Assembly (NCBI GenBank): GCA_003153855.1
Contig: PMBM01000030.1
Location: forward strand, 46,128 to 61,157
Direction of reading: 5' to 3'
Length of the DNA stretch: 15,030 bases
DNA from: Propionibacteriaceae bacterium
Lineage (GTDB): Bacteria; Actinomycetota; Actinomycetes; Propionibacteriales; Propionibacteriaceae
Under the pieces are notes generated by a model. The model made no database searches, was not told the DNA's origin, and saw only the letters and a program-made list of their open reading frames with translations. This document shows positions 8,278-15,030 of the stretch, piece by piece (within the stretch, counting starts at the first letter, position 1; each line of letters starts with the position of its first letter). Both the position numbers and the translations under genes were made by a program.

Positions 8278-8291
8278 CTCGCAGTGGCGAG
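8278..8291 (-). other. small stem-loop in the leader downstream of the poly-Cys ORF
   Basis: CTCGC and GCGAG form a 5-bp stem with a 4-base loop, about 28 bases past the leader-peptide stop. It is a candidate pause or attenuation element within the 134-base gap before DUF4395. A second local palindrome, GCCGG-CT-CCGGC (8235-8246, plus-strand reading), follows downstream. Confidence 0.3.
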
Positions 8292-8318
8292 AGGGCAGTC
8301 AGGATCGCGTGTCGTCGA

Positions 8319-8390
8319 TCAGGCGCAACAACAACACGTGCAAGCGCGCACGAGGCCGGACCCGGCCGTCAATGCTTGAACGCTCATCAC
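8319..8390 (-). CDS. poly-cysteine leader peptide (cysteine-responsive attenuator ORF)
   Basis: A tiny ORF of 22-23 codons whose end reads ACTCCCCA then TGA. Five of its last seven residues are cysteine (codons TGC, then TGT TGT TGT TGC). It can start at GTG 8390 or the adjacent in-frame ATG 8387. GTG lies exactly 7 bases after a TAATCT -10 box and there is no SD, so the mRNA is probably leaderless and begins at the start codon. Leaderless poly-cysteine small ORFs upstream of sulfur operons are known in mycobacteria as cysteine-sensing attenuators. Ribosomes stall when Cys-tRNA is scarce and downstream expression rises. Here it precedes DUF4395, thioredoxin and cysK, a fitting regulon. The peptide itself probably has no product role. 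Leaderless status and function are inferred. Confidence 0.75.
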   Translation of the reverse strand: MMSVQALTAGSGLVRACTCCCCA

Positions 8391-8397
8391 GCCGGTG

Positions 8398-8403
8398 AGA
8401 TTA
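8398..8403 (-). promoter_or_regulatory. -10 box of the leaderless cysteine-attenuator transcript
   Basis: TAATCT (TANNNT class) on the minus strand is followed by 7 bases and then GTG-ATG, the start of the poly-Cys ORF. That spacing places the transcription start on the GTG. The -35 region is weak (TGCGAT at 17 bases), which is usual for actinobacterial leaderless promoters. Confidence 0.6.
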
Positions 8404-8411
8404 GCAGGTGA

Positions 8412-8693
8412 GTCTGGGGAATCGCAGCAGCCCGTCTCACCAGGAGATACGACCGCCGACCCGCCGCCGGCGACGACCCCTGGCACAACATCTGGTGGCT
8501 GGTCGAGTACGGCCCCGACGGCTCGGCGCCGTCGGAGGCCCGAACGAGTTCCCCACCTCGAAACCGGACCCCGGACGCTCCCGAGAGCGACGCCCACCGG
8601 ACGATCTGCGCCGCTGCGAGACCTCGGGACGCCCACTCCCTGAGCGCCGACGCGTCGTCCCCGGACGTCCCCGGGCCTTCCGCCGATGCCTGA
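8412..8693 (+). pseudogene. possible start-less gene remnant
   Basis: This frame is open for 93 codons to TGA at 8691-8693, with strongly GC3-rich codons and a protein-like stretch, DDPWHNIWWLVEYGPDG. It has no ATG, GTG or TTG in frame, and its 5' end runs into the promoter of the divergent leader transcript. A strong hairpin (8718-8745) lies 25 bases past the stop, where a terminator would be. It could be the 3' end of a gene lost by deletion. I do not recognise the family. The alternative is chance openness in GC-rich DNA. Confidence 0.25.
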
Positions 8694-8717
8694 ACGGGGT
8701 CCCGGACAGGCACTTTC

Positions 8718-8745
8718 ATGAGGATGCCTCGCTGGAGGCCCTCAT
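8718..8745 (+). terminator. strong bulged hairpin, probable terminator
   Basis: ATGAGG (8718-8723) pairs with CCTCAT (8740-8745), and inside it GCCTC (8726-8730) pairs with GAGGC (8735-8739) around a GCTG loop. Only an AT bulge interrupts the 11-bp stem. CTTTG follows on the plus strand. It fits a terminator for the remnant frame ending at 8693. A leader structure for the radical SAM gene is the other option. Confidence 0.45.
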
Positions 8746-8861
8746 CTTTGAGGTATGTCCTGACATCGGTAGTTATCTTGAGGTCAACGATGACAGGACG
8801 CGCCGAGGTTGCCGCACAGACGGCAACCCGGGTTCCTGGTGGGCCTGGGGGGGACGACACC

Positions 8862-10214
8862 GTGAAGGTACTTCTGGCGCGGCCACGTCCCGACACGCGG
8901 TCGGTGAACGTCCAACGCTTCATGGTCACCGAGCCACTGGAGCTCGAGATCCTGGCAGCTCATCTGTCGAACCTCGGGCATGAGGTGGACGTCGTGGACC
9001 TCGTCCTGGAACGCCACAAGCTCGCATGGTTCCTGGCGCAGAAGCACTACGACCTCGTGGGCCTGACCGGCTACATCAACCACGTCCACGTGATCAAGGC
9101 GCTGGCCGGCGAGGTCAAGCGGGCGTCGCCCCAGACGAGGGTCGTCGTCGGAGGGATCCACGCCGAGTCCGTACCCACCGACTTCATCGACAGCTCGATC
9201 GACCACATCGTCTGGGCCAACGGGCCTGCGACCATGGCCGAGCTCGCCTCGGGGATGTCCGTCGCCGAGGGCGCGTGCCTGCCGGGCGTGTGGGGTTCCG
9301 GCAAGGCCAAGCCCGCGTCGGACCATCCGCGTGGGCTGCTGCCGGATCGTACGAGCACCGCGAAGTACCGGAGCCGGTACAACTCCATGCATCACGAGAG
9401 CAGCGCGATGCTGAAGACCTCGTACGGCTGCGCGAGAGCGTGCGCGACGGGGTGCGACCACGACGGCTCGTGCTCCCGACGGGACCTCGACGAGGTCATG
9501 GACGAGCTCGCCACCATCGACGAGCCGCACGTCTTCATCGTCGACGACGACTTCTTGTCCTCCCCTGCCGGGATCCAGGCGTTCTGCGATGCGCTGGACG
9601 CCCGGGGCATCTCGAAGCGGTTCATGGCCTTCGCACGGGCCGAGTACGTCAGCGACCATCCCGACGACGTCCGTCTCCTCGCCGCCCATGGCTTCGAAGG
9701 GCTCTTCCTCGAAGTCGAGCCGTTCCTGAAGACCCAGCTCAACGACGACCGCGCCGACCAGACCGAGATCGAGCAGGCCGTCCAGGCCGTACGCGTGCTG
9801 GAGGACGCCGGGGTCCAGTGCTACACGGACCTGTTCACCGGCATGGACTGGGACCGGACCGACTTCGACCGCCTCATCGCCTTCCTCAACCAGCTCGAGC
9901 ACCCGATGGTGAACATCCAGCCCAGCACCCCGATGCCCGGCACGTCGGAGTTCGACGAAGGATGTGACCAGGTGAGTCTCGCGCGCTGCGAGGCGGAGCG
10001 CTGGGACAGCGCCCACCTGACGTTCCGGCCCACAGAGCTCGGCCCCCGTGCGTACTACTGGCAGCTGCTACGCGCCCACTACAAGACCACCGCGAACCCG
10101 TCGCGCCGCCGGTACATCAAGGACCGGTACGGCAAGCGCGTGTACCGACGGATGATCCGCGGCGCGGTGGGCAACACGTGGCAGTACCTCAAGCTCATGG
10201 TCCGGCCCGGCTGA
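8862..10214 (+). CDS. B12-binding-type radical SAM protein, function unknown
   Basis: A 450-residue protein. Residues 1-115 form a Rossmann-like cobalamin-binding domain, opening with VKVLLARPRPD and containing YDLVGLTGYINHVHVI and RVVVGGIHAESVP; no DxHxxG is present, as in BchE-like members. The radical SAM barrel follows at about 180-390. It begins TSYGCARACATGC and includes HVFIVDDDFLSSP, FMAFARAEYVS and GLFLEVEPF. The cysteines are at 190, 194, 198 and 204, giving CX3CX3C then CX5C rather than the canonical CX3CX2C. A basic C-terminal tail (RRRYIKDRYGKRVYRRM) ends the protein. GTG 8862 is preferred for its GGGGGGA SD and homologue-like start; ATG 8790, behind GAGGT, would add 24 low-complexity residues. 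Substrate and reaction are unknown, and no peptide precursor or partner gene lies beside it. Confidence 0.85.
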   Translation: MKVLLARPRPDTRSVNVQRFMVTEPLELEILAAHLSNLGHEVDVVDLVLERHKLAWFLAQKHYDLVGLTGYINHVHVIKALAGEVKRASPQTRVVVGGIHAESVPTDFIDSSIDHIVWANGPATMAELASGMSVAEGACLPGVWGSGKAKPASDHPRGLLPDRTSTAKYRSRYNSMHHESSAMLKTSYGCARACATGCDHDGSCSRRDLDEVMDELATIDEPHVFIVDDDFLSSPAGIQAFCDALDARGISKRFMAFARAEYVSDHPDDVRLLAAHGFEGLFLEVEPFLKTQLNDDRADQTEIEQAVQAVRVLEDAGVQCYTDLFTGMDWDRTDFDRLIAFLNQLEHPMVNIQPSTPMPGTSEFDEGCDQVSLARCEAERWDSAHLTFRPTELGPRAYYWQLLRAHYKTTANPSRRRYIKDRYGKRVYRRMIRGAVGNTWQYLKLMVRPG

Positions 10215-10223
10215 CGAAGTGCC

Positions 10224-11180
10224 TCAGTGGTCGTCCTCGTCGGACGGCGGCAGGGCGCGCCGTGGGGCGATCTGCTGCTCCCACGGGTCCTCGTCGGCGC
10301 TCGATGCCTGGGTCCACTCCGAGGCGGCCACCGGCGGCGGGGCGACCGGCGTGTACACGCCTGTCGCAGCCGGCTCGGCCATCGCACGCGCCGGCGCGTT
10401 GCTCGCGAGCGCGGCGGTCGGCGCGGGTGGTAGTGGCGGCGAAACCATCGCGCGCGCGGGAGCGGCGCTCAGGGGGGCCGCGGGCGGCGCGAACGGTGAT
10501 GGCGCAGGAGCCGTGCTCACAGGGACAGCCGACGGTACGAACGGTGACGGGACCACCACAGGCGCAGGAGCCGTGCTCACAGGGACAGCCGACGGTACGA
10601 GCGGTGGCGGGACCACCGCGCGGGCAGGAGTGGTAACAAAGACTGTGGACGGTACGACCTGAGGTGAGACCACCGTCGGGGCAGCAGACGCGCTCGGGGG
10701 CGCGTCGGTCTTCCCCGGTGCCGCGTACTCGTAGCGGCCGGGATGCGGCTCCTCCTCCACCGAAGGACCGGACGGCGAGGAACCGGCGTCGATCACCGAT
10801 CCGGAGTCCCAGTCCTCGGTGCCCTCGGGCATGATGACGGACTCCTCGTCGCGTGGCGCCCATGCAGAAGCATCGGCTCTCGCCGCTCCGCGTGCGGCAA
10901 CCGAACGCGTGGCCATGCGCGACACCGCCGCGAACAGGACGAGGCAGCCGATCCCGGCGAGCGTCAGCAGCGTCGCCGCCACGTTGCCCACGATCGCCTG
11001 CACCTTGGCCGGGCTGCCGTCGAAGACGGACCTGGCGACCAGGGAGAGGTAGCCGAGCAGTACGAGGGGGGCAACGCCCGCCCAGACCAACGCCGGTCGG
11101 TACGGCACGCGGGACGCGATCATGTATCCCCAGGCAATGAGCGCGATGGACAGCGCCGTGTGCAGCGCCAGTGCCGTCAC
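10224..11180 (-). CDS. membrane protein with Pro/Ala-rich repetitive tail
   Basis: I do not recognise this 318-residue protein. Three transmembrane helices occupy about 4-22, 29-50 and 63-87. A short acidic linker (EESVIMPEGTEDWDSGS) follows, then about 150 residues of Pro/Ala/Val/Ser-rich low-complexity sequence with 20-residue repeats of the type PFVPSAVPVSTAPAP. The C-terminus is acidic (PPSDEDDH). It is probably membrane-bound with a long disordered tail; orientation is unclear. GTG 11180 has GGGAGG about 6 bases upstream, a good SD. It lies 83 bases after lysC on the same strand. Its stop is only 9 bases from that of the converging radical SAM gene, so the two transcripts must overlap. 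Confidence 0.75.
   Translation of the reverse strand: MTALALHTALSIALIAWGYMIASRVPYRPALVWAGVAPLVLLGYLSLVARSVFDGSPAKVQAIVGNVAATLLTLAGIGCLVLFAAVSRMATRSVAARGAARADASAWAPRDEESVIMPEGTEDWDSGSVIDAGSSPSGPSVEEEPHPGRYEYAAPGKTDAPPSASAAPTVVSPQVVPSTVFVTTPARAVVPPPLVPSAVPVSTAPAPVVVPSPFVPSAVPVSTAPAPSPFAPPAAPLSAAPARAMVSPPLPPAPTAALASNAPARAMAEPAATGVYTPVAPPPVAASEWTQASSADEDPWEQQIAPRRALPPSDEDDH
10441..10680 (-). repeat. 60-bp tandem repeats within the Pro/Ala-rich gene
   Basis: Units 10501-10560 and 10561-10620 are identical over their first 40 bases and differ at only about 4 of 60 positions. More diverged copies flank them at 10441-10500 and 10621-10680. Each unit encodes 20 residues, so copy-number change keeps the frame. 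The near-identity of the middle pair indicates a recent duplication. Confidence 0.8.
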
Positions 11181-11211
11181 ACCCGCCCTCCCGCCAGTCA
11201 GGGTCCCGCTG

Positions 11212-11244
11212 CGACCGGTGTCAGCTCGAAACGACCGCTGTCAG
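11212..11244. promoter_or_regulatory. 20-bp-spaced direct repeats upstream of the Pro/Ala-rich gene
   Basis: CGACCGGTGTCAG (11212-11224) and CGACCGCTGTCAG (11232-11244) match at 12 of 13 bases, with starts 20 bp apart, about two helical turns. They lie 32 bases before the GTG start, just downstream of a CATACT -10-like box (minus strand). They are a candidate regulator site, with no known binder. Confidence 0.3.
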
Positions 11245-11263
11245 TATGCCGTGTCGGACGCGG

Positions 11264-11779
11264 TCAGCGCCCGGTGCCCCCGTACACGACTGCCTCGCCG
11301 TCGCCGTCGAGGCCGAAAGCGGTGTGTGCGGCACGTACGGCATCGTCGACCTGCTCGGCCGGTACGACCACCGAGATCCGGATCTCCGAGGTCGAGATCA
11401 TGCCGATGTTGATGCCTGCGTTCGCCAGTGCCGTGAAGAACGTGGCGGACACACCGGGGTGCGAGCGCATGCCGACGCCGACGATCGAGACCTTGCCGAT
11501 CTGGTCGTCGTACAGCAGGTCGGTGAACCCGATCGTGCCCTGTACGGCGCGCAGCGCATCGAGTGCCGCCTTGCCGTCGGACTGCGGCAGCGTGAACGAG
11601 ATCGCCGTCGACGCGTCCTTGACCGAGACGTTCTGCACGATCATGTCGATGTTGATGTTCGCGGCCGCGACCGTCTCGAAGATGCGAGCCGCTTCGCCGA
11701 TCTTGTCGGGAACACCGACGACGGTGACCTTCGCCTCGCTGCGGTCGTGGGCGACGCCGGTGATGAGGGCGGCTTCCAT
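11264..11779 (-). CDS. lysC: aspartokinase beta subunit from internal start
   Basis: Within lysC, ATG 11779 (codon 253) starts [19 protein letters not shown] and would make a 171-residue protein holding only the two ACT domains. AAGGA lies 6 bases upstream. The analogous beta start, beginning MEEAVLTGV, is used in Corynebacterium glutamicum, where alpha2beta2 aspartokinase is feedback-inhibited. Conservation of the Met and SD supports the same arrangement here; expression is inferred. Confidence 0.65.
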   Translation of the reverse strand: MEAALITGVAHDRSEAKVTVVGVPDKIGEAARIFETVAAANINIDMIVQNVSVKDASTAISFTLPQSDGKAALDALRAVQGTIGFTDLLYDDQIGKVSIVGVGMRSHPGVSATFFTALANAGINIGMISTSEIRISVVVPAEQVDDAVRAAHTAFGLDGDGEAVVYGGTGR

Positions 11780-12535
11780 GGCGGGTCCTTCCGTGATGAG
11801 CGACGAGTCCTTGACCCAGGTGCCGTGCTTGGCGGAGAACGAGGAGCGGACGTGCACCTGTACGCCGGCGCGGCGTGCGTACTCGACGCAGCGTAGGTGC
11901 AGGATCTTGGCGCCGTTCGCCGCGAGCTCGAGCATCTCCTCGTACGAGATCTCGGGGATGCGGCGGGCACCGGGAACAATGCGGGGGTCGGCGGAGAAGA
12001 CACCGTCGACGTCGGTGTAGATCTCGCAGTACTGGGCGCCGAGCGCCGCTGCCAGGGCGACGGCCGTCGTGTCCGAGGCGCCGCGGCCCAGCGTGGTGAT
12101 GTCCTTGGTCGTCTGCGAGACCCCCTGGAAGCCCGCCACGATGACGATGTCGCCGTCGCCGAGCGCCTCGACGATCCGTCCGGGCGTGATGTCGATGATG
12201 CGTGCGTTGCCGTGGGTCTCGGTCGTGATGACGCCGGCCTGCGACCCCGTGAACGACCGCGCGTGGAAGCCGGTGTCGGCGATCGCCATGGCGAGCAGGG
12301 CCGCGCTCATGCGCTCACCCGCGGTGAGCAGCATGTCGAGCTCGCGGGCGGGCGGCTGCGGGCTGACCTGCTGCGCCAGATCCAGGAGCTCGTCGGTGGT
12401 GTCACCCATCGCTGAGATGACGACGACGATGTCGTGCCCCTGCTTCTTGGTCTCGACGATCCGCCTGGCGACGCGTTTGATGCTCTCCGCGTCGGCGACC
12501 GACGATCCGCCGAACTTCTGGACGACCCGTGTCAA
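11264..12535 (-). CDS. lysC: aspartokinase (alpha subunit)
   Basis: This 423-residue enzyme phosphorylates L-aspartate, the first step toward lysine, threonine, methionine and diaminopimelate. The kinase domain opens with [12 protein letters not shown], where K7 binds ATP. It continues with [34 protein letters not shown] and [15 protein letters not shown]. Two ACT domains (about 265 to the end) give feedback control by lysine and/or threonine. The start is TTG at 12535, behind a strong GGGAGGT SD, and no ATG is available. A TAGACT -10 candidate (12560-12565) sits about 25 bases upstream. The SDR gene ends 60 bases upstream on the same strand. No asd gene follows, unlike the common lysC-asd order. 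Confidence 0.96.
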   Translation of the reverse strand: MTRVVQKFGGSSVADAESIKRVARRIVETKKQGHDIVVVISAMGDTTDELLDLAQQVSPQPPARELDMLLTAGERMSAALLAMAIADTGFHARSFTGSQAGVITTETHGNARIIDITPGRIVEALGDGDIVIVAGFQGVSQTTKDITTLGRGASDTTAVALAAALGAQYCEIYTDVDGVFSADPRIVPGARRIPEISYEEMLELAANGAKILHLRCVEYARRAGVQVHVRSSFSAKHGTWVKDSSLITEGPAMEAALITGVAHDRSEAKVTVVGVPDKIGEAARIFETVAAANINIDMIVQNVSVKDASTAISFTLPQSDGKAALDALRAVQGTIGFTDLLYDDQIGKVSIVGVGMRSHPGVSATFFTALANAGINIGMISTSEIRISVVVPAEQVDDAVRAAHTAFGLDGDGEAVVYGGTGR

Positions 12536-12559
12536 CCTGACCTCCCTTGCCGGTCCACG

Positions 12560-12565
12560 AGTCTA
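12560..12565 (-). promoter_or_regulatory. candidate -10 box for lysC
   Basis: TAGACT on the minus strand lies about 24 bases from the TTG start, in the 60-base gap after the SDR gene. It would give a short 5' leader that still includes the GGGAGGT SD. No convincing -35 is visible. Confidence 0.3.
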
Positions 12566-12595
12566 GGGGTTAGCGCTCGCCTCAGTTGGGCCTGC

Positions 12596-13348
12596 TCAGG
12601 CGAAGTACGTGCCGCCGTTGATGTCGACGACCTCGCCCGTGACCCACGCGGCGAGGTCGGATGCCAGCCACAGCGTCGGCCCGGCGACGTCGGCAGGCAC
12701 GCCCGGCCGCCCGAGTGGGATGCCGGCGATCTGCTTGGCCTGCTCCGACGCCGGCGTGTGGACGGCGTGGAACTCGGTCTGGTCGATGTAGCCGGGCGCC
12801 AGTGCGTTGACCGTGATGCGCCGACCCGCGAGCTCCTTCGCCAGTCCGCGCGTGAAGGCGAACATCCCCGACTTCGCGGTCGCGTAGGCCACCGCGCCGG
12901 CCCCTCCCCCGTTGTGACCCGCGACGCTGGCGACGTTGATGATCCTGCCGCCATCGGCGAGATGGGGCAGGACGGCCGCCGTCATGAGGAACATCGTGTC
13001 GAGGTTCAGCTCCATCACCTCGCGCCAGTGCGCATACGTCATGTCGCTGATCGGGGTCCGGGCCACCATTCCACCGACGTTGTTGACGAGCACGTCGATG
13101 CCGCCGAGCGCCTCGACGACCCGGGCGACGACCGCTCGGGTGTCGGCCTCGTCCGTCGCCTGGTTGGGGAGGGCGACGAGCCCGGGGCACGCTGCGCGCA
13201 GGGCGTCGTCCGGCTCGTGACGGTGGTAGGTGACCGCCACCCGCGCGCCCTCGGCGCCGAACGCCTCGGCGATGCCTCGCCCGATCCCCGTACCGCCTCC
13301 GGTCACGAGCACGCGCGTGCCGGTCAGGCCCAATCCCGTCGTCGTCAT
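12596..13348 (-). CDS. SDR family oxidoreductase
   Basis: This 250-residue protein has all classical short-chain dehydrogenase landmarks. They are the cofactor loop TGGGTGIG (16-23), NNVGG (89-93), catalytic S141, Y155 and K159 (YATAK), and the C-terminal VTGEVVDINGG. It is a cytosolic NAD(P)-dependent oxidoreductase of the FabG-like type. TYHRHEP after beta-2 hints at neither cofactor decisively, and the substrate is unknown. ATG 13348 is used, with AAGGT 7 bases upstream; the SD lies inside a small palindrome (GGCAA-CC-TTGCC, 13352-13363). The open frame continues further upstream to 13447, but the added residues are basic and not SDR-like. It is divergent from the small ORF/DUF1707 genes and may run on into lysC. 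Confidence 0.92.
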   Translation of the reverse strand: MTTTGLGLTGTRVLVTGGGTGIGRGIAEAFGAEGARVAVTYHRHEPDDALRAACPGLVALPNQATDEADTRAVVARVVEALGGIDVLVNNVGGMVARTPISDMTYAHWREVMELNLDTMFLMTAAVLPHLADGGRIINVASVAGHNGGGAGAVAYATAKSGMFAFTRGLAKELAGRRITVNALAPGYIDQTEFHAVHTPASEQAKQIAGIPLGRPGVPADVAGPTLWLASDLAAWVTGEVVDINGGTYFA

Positions 13349-13484
13349 GTCGGCAACCTTGCCACGTGGATGTCTCGCGACGCGGGGCTGCCGCTTGTTG
13401 CTTCGGGGTCTCGACAGGGGTGCGTCAGGGGGTCCGACAGCGGGCACACAGCCAACCTTTCCGGTGGAGTGGCAGCATGGTGGG

Positions 13485-13652
13485 GTGACGACGAACGTGA
13501 ACGGGTACGAGACGTATCCTCGGCCTGCGCCGTTCGTCGCCCCCGAGAAGTGGGAGCAGCCAGTTTTCGCGGGCGCGCCACGACTCGTACAACCACCTGA
13601 AGATCAGCCCGCGACCTGCGTGCAGGCCGTCGGAGAGCGAGAGACCGAGTGA
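13485..13652 (+). CDS. small hypothetical protein, coupled to DUF1707 gene
   Basis: I do not recognise this 55-residue ORF (starting TTNVNGYETYPRPAPFVAPE). It is Pro/Glu-rich, has a single cysteine and no membrane segment. Its TGA (13650-13652) overlaps the GTG start of the DUF1707 gene as GTGA, a typical coupling arrangement, which is the main support for it being real. The start is uncertain: GTG 13485 has no well-spaced SD, and an in-frame GTG at 13464 would add seven residues (VEWQHGG). It could be a regulatory or leader ORF rather than a functional protein. Confidence 0.45.
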   Translation: MTTNVNGYETYPRPAPFVAPEKWEQPVFAGAPRLVQPPEDQPATCVQAVGERETE

Positions 13653-14155
13653 GCAGCCAGTACGAGAACGTCCCCCAGCGCATCGGCAACGCCGAGCGGG
13701 ATGCGGCCGTCGAGCGGCTGCGCGTCAACCTCGACGAGGGTCGGCTCGACCAGCCGACGTACGAGACGAGGGTCGCAACAGCCCTCGCCGCGACCACGCA
13801 GGAGGACCTGGAGCCGTTGTTCCAGGACCTGCCGCCCGTGGTGAGCAGCAACCCCACGTACGAGCTGTACCCGCACCAGTCCGTCGCCATGCCGACGCCC
13901 AGCCCGTACCTGACGGACGAGACGCCCTACGCCACTGCCGAACAGGCCGGACCGCAGGTGAACTCGCCGTTGTCGTGGTTCGCCACCATGCCTCCATGGG
14001 CGAAGGTCATCATCGTCGTCGTGTTCATCACGGTCATGGCGGGGCTGTTCCGCTTCGGCGGATGGTGGTTCATCTTCTTCTTCCCGGCGATCTTCGGCCG
14101 GTGGGGTCGTAACAATCAGATCAGGAACGGCCGCAACCGTCAGCGGCGGTACTAG
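13649..14155 (+). CDS. DUF1707 domain membrane protein
   Basis: A 168-residue protein. Residues about 10-60 match the DUF1707 (SHOCT-like) pattern: RIGNAERDAAVERLRVNLDE, then GRLDQPTYETRVATALAATT ending in DLPPV. A Pro-rich linker follows. Residues about 108-150 are hydrophobic, with two membrane segments (WAKVIIVVVFITVMAGLF and FGGWWFIFFFPAIFG) and a very basic tail (RNGRNRQRRY). DUF1707 proteins are common in actinomycetes and of unknown function; many are membrane proteins linked to cell-envelope or stress regulons. The GTG at 13649 overlaps the previous ORF. GNAT follows after 20 bases, so the three form a probable operon. Confidence 0.82.
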   Translation: MSSQYENVPQRIGNAERDAAVERLRVNLDEGRLDQPTYETRVATALAATTQEDLEPLFQDLPPVVSSNPTYELYPHQSVAMPTPSPYLTDETPYATAEQAGPQVNSPLSWFATMPPWAKVIIVVVFITVMAGLFRFGGWWFIFFFPAIFGRWGRNNQIRNGRNRQRRY

Positions 14156-14175
14156 TTGAGTGGTGTGATCTGGAC

Positions 14176-14457
14176 ATGAAGCTCGGGGTCAGGCGCAACG
14201 ACAGTGAACGCCGGTACGAACTCGTCTCCGACGAGGGCGAGCTCATCGGGTTGATCGACTATCGGGTGACCGACTCGGTCATCGACCTCTTCCACGCGGA
14301 GACCAACCCTGCCCACGGCGGCAAGGGGTACGGGTCGCAGATGGTCGAGGGCGCGCTGGACGACATCCGTGCCCGCGGCGGCCTCTCCGTACGTGCCAGC
14401 TGCTCCTTCGTCGCCGACTTCTTCGACAAGCACCCGGAGTACGCGGACCTGCTCTGA
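14176..14457 (+). CDS. small GNAT-family N-acetyltransferase (Acetyltransf_CG type)
   Basis: This 93-residue protein is typical of the short GCN5-related family (PF14542, COG2388). It has RRYELVSDEGELIGLIDYRV, then LFHAETNPAHGGKGYGSQMVEGALDDIRARG and the closing DFFDKHPEYADLL. Residues HGGKGYGSQMV form the acetyl-CoA pyrophosphate loop. Members act on unknown small substrates or proteins in the cytosol. ATG 14176 has only a weak SD, but the gene begins 20 bases after the DUF1707 stop, so it may depend on translation of that gene. A hairpin starts at its stop codon. Confidence 0.85.
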   Translation: MKLGVRRNDSERRYELVSDEGELIGLIDYRVTDSVIDLFHAETNPAHGGKGYGSQMVEGALDDIRARGGLSVRASCSFVADFFDKHPEYADLL

Positions 14458-14480
14458 CCCAGGCCCGGTCCCTGAGGTCA
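14455..14480. terminator. terminator hairpin starting at the GNAT stop codon
   Basis: TGACC+CAGG (14455-14463) pairs with CCTG+GGTCA (14471-14474, 14476-14480), a 9-bp stem with one bulged A and a 7-base loop. The GNAT stop codon is part of the left arm. It also lies 73 bases beyond the converging ileS stop and may serve both genes. No T-run follows. Confidence 0.5.
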
Positions 14481-14553
14481 CACGCGGGCCAGCCAGATGG
14501 AGTCACTCCCGGCTGAGCCTCGTGAGGGTTGGACGCTCGGTTCAGCGCCCGCG

Positions 14554-15030
14554 TCAGGCCTTGGCCACCTCGAAGGACAGGGCCAGATCGGCGTCCGTGG
14601 ACCAGCCGTCGCCGGCCGATGCGGCCTCGACGACGGTTGTCGCCAGGACCTCGCCGGCCACGAACGCGGCATCTGCGCGGAGCGCGTCGGCGGCCTCGCC
14701 CGTACCCGTCCACGTGAGCGTGATGCGGTCGGACACCTCCAGGCCGGCCTGCTTCCGGGCCTCCTGCACGGTGCGTACGACATCGCGCAGCAGCCCGACC
14801 CGTACGAGCTCAGGTGTCAGCTCGAGGTCCAGGGCCACGGTCTCGCCCTGCTCGTTGACGACCGACCAGCCCTCGCGCGGGCGCTCGGAGACGATGACCT
14901 CGTCGGCGCTCACCTCGACACCACCCTCGAACGCGACCGTCGCCTTGCCGTCCGCGCGCAGCGCGGCGGCCAGCGCGTGGGCGTCGGCGTCGGCGATCGC
15001 CTGAGCGACCAGCGGCGTCTGCTTGCCGAA
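14554..15030 (-). CDS. ileS: isoleucyl-tRNA synthetase, C-terminal part (cut by window edge)
   Basis: The last 158 codons of a gene that continues past the right edge. The visible start FGKQTPLVAQAIADADA..LAAALR matches the region near the end of long bacterial/eukaryote-like IleS. ELTPELVRVGLLRDVVRTVQEARKQAGLEVSDRI is the diagnostic C-terminal DUF5915/tRNA-contact block of this synthetase. The protein charges tRNA-Ile in the cytosol. The catalytic HIGH and KMSKS motifs lie outside the window and cannot be checked. Normal codon use and an intact frame suggest a functional gene. It converges on the GNAT gene with a 96-base gap. Confidence 0.9.
   Translation of the reverse strand, partial: FGKQTPLVAQAIADADAHALAAALRADGKATVAFEGGVEVSADEVIVSERPREGWSVVNEQGETVALDLELTPELVRVGLLRDVVRTVQEARKQAGLEVSDRITLTWTGTGEAADALRADAAFVAGEVLATTVVEAASAGDGWSTDADLALSFEVAKA

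Larger units (their letters stand above)
8404..8861. other. gene-poor intergenic stretch
   Basis: This 458-base region lies between the leader-peptide promoter and the radical SAM start. It holds the possible remnant, a strong hairpin at 8718-8745 and, before ATG 8790, the palindrome TTGA-GG-TCAA (8778-8787). I looked for a B12 or SAM riboswitch signature ahead of the radical SAM gene and saw none by eye. The codon use of the overlapping open frames here is poorer than in the genes on either side. Confidence 0.5.

Overview
The window is about 15 kb of GC-rich DNA. GC3-rich codon use, TANNNT -10 boxes with no recognisable SD, GTG and TTG starts, a DUF1707 protein, an MmyB-type XRE regulator, tandem LytR-CpsA-Psr proteins and a lysC with an internal second start all point to an actinomycete. 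Something near Propionibacteriales/Nocardioidaceae is a guess. No tRNA, rRNA, insertion sequence, CRISPR array or prophage gene was seen; the region looks chromosomal.

Layout. (1) 1-3700: a VOC-family protein (+) converges on a three-gene minus-strand unit: XRE regulator, MFS exporter with a C-terminal dimeric alpha/beta-barrel domain, and a hemolysin III/PAQR membrane protein. The regulator has a palindrome inside a predicted leaderless promoter. (2) 3747-6123: two adjacent LCP-family cell-wall glycopolymer ligases (-), clearly paralogues, whose upstream regions share a -10/GGATCC motif. (3) 6286-8403: a minus-strand sulfur unit in the order poly-cysteine leader peptide, DUF4395 membrane protein, membrane-anchored thioredoxin, cysteine synthase cysK. 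The leader peptide ends in ACTCCCCA and appears leaderless. It matches the known mycobacterial poly-cysteine attenuators, but here controls a unit ending in cysK. (4) 8391-8861: a gene-poor stretch with a start-less coding-like remnant and a strong hairpin. (5) 8862-10214: a B12-binding-type radical SAM protein (+) of unknown function with an atypical cysteine spacing. (6) 10224-12535: a Pro/Ala-rich membrane protein with 60-bp repeats, and aspartokinase lysC with a nested beta-subunit start (both -). (7) 12596-13348: an SDR oxidoreductase (-). (8) 13485-14457: a small unknown ORF, a DUF1707 membrane protein and a small GNAT acetyltransferase (+). (9) 14554 to the right edge: the C-terminal end of isoleucyl-tRNA synthetase (-).

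The most interesting elements are the cysteine attenuator in front of DUF4395-thioredoxin-cysK, the unusual radical SAM protein, the autoregulatory-looking leaderless XRE promoter, and a marked excess of the palindrome CGTACG across the window. All assignments come from reading the sequence; no database search was run.
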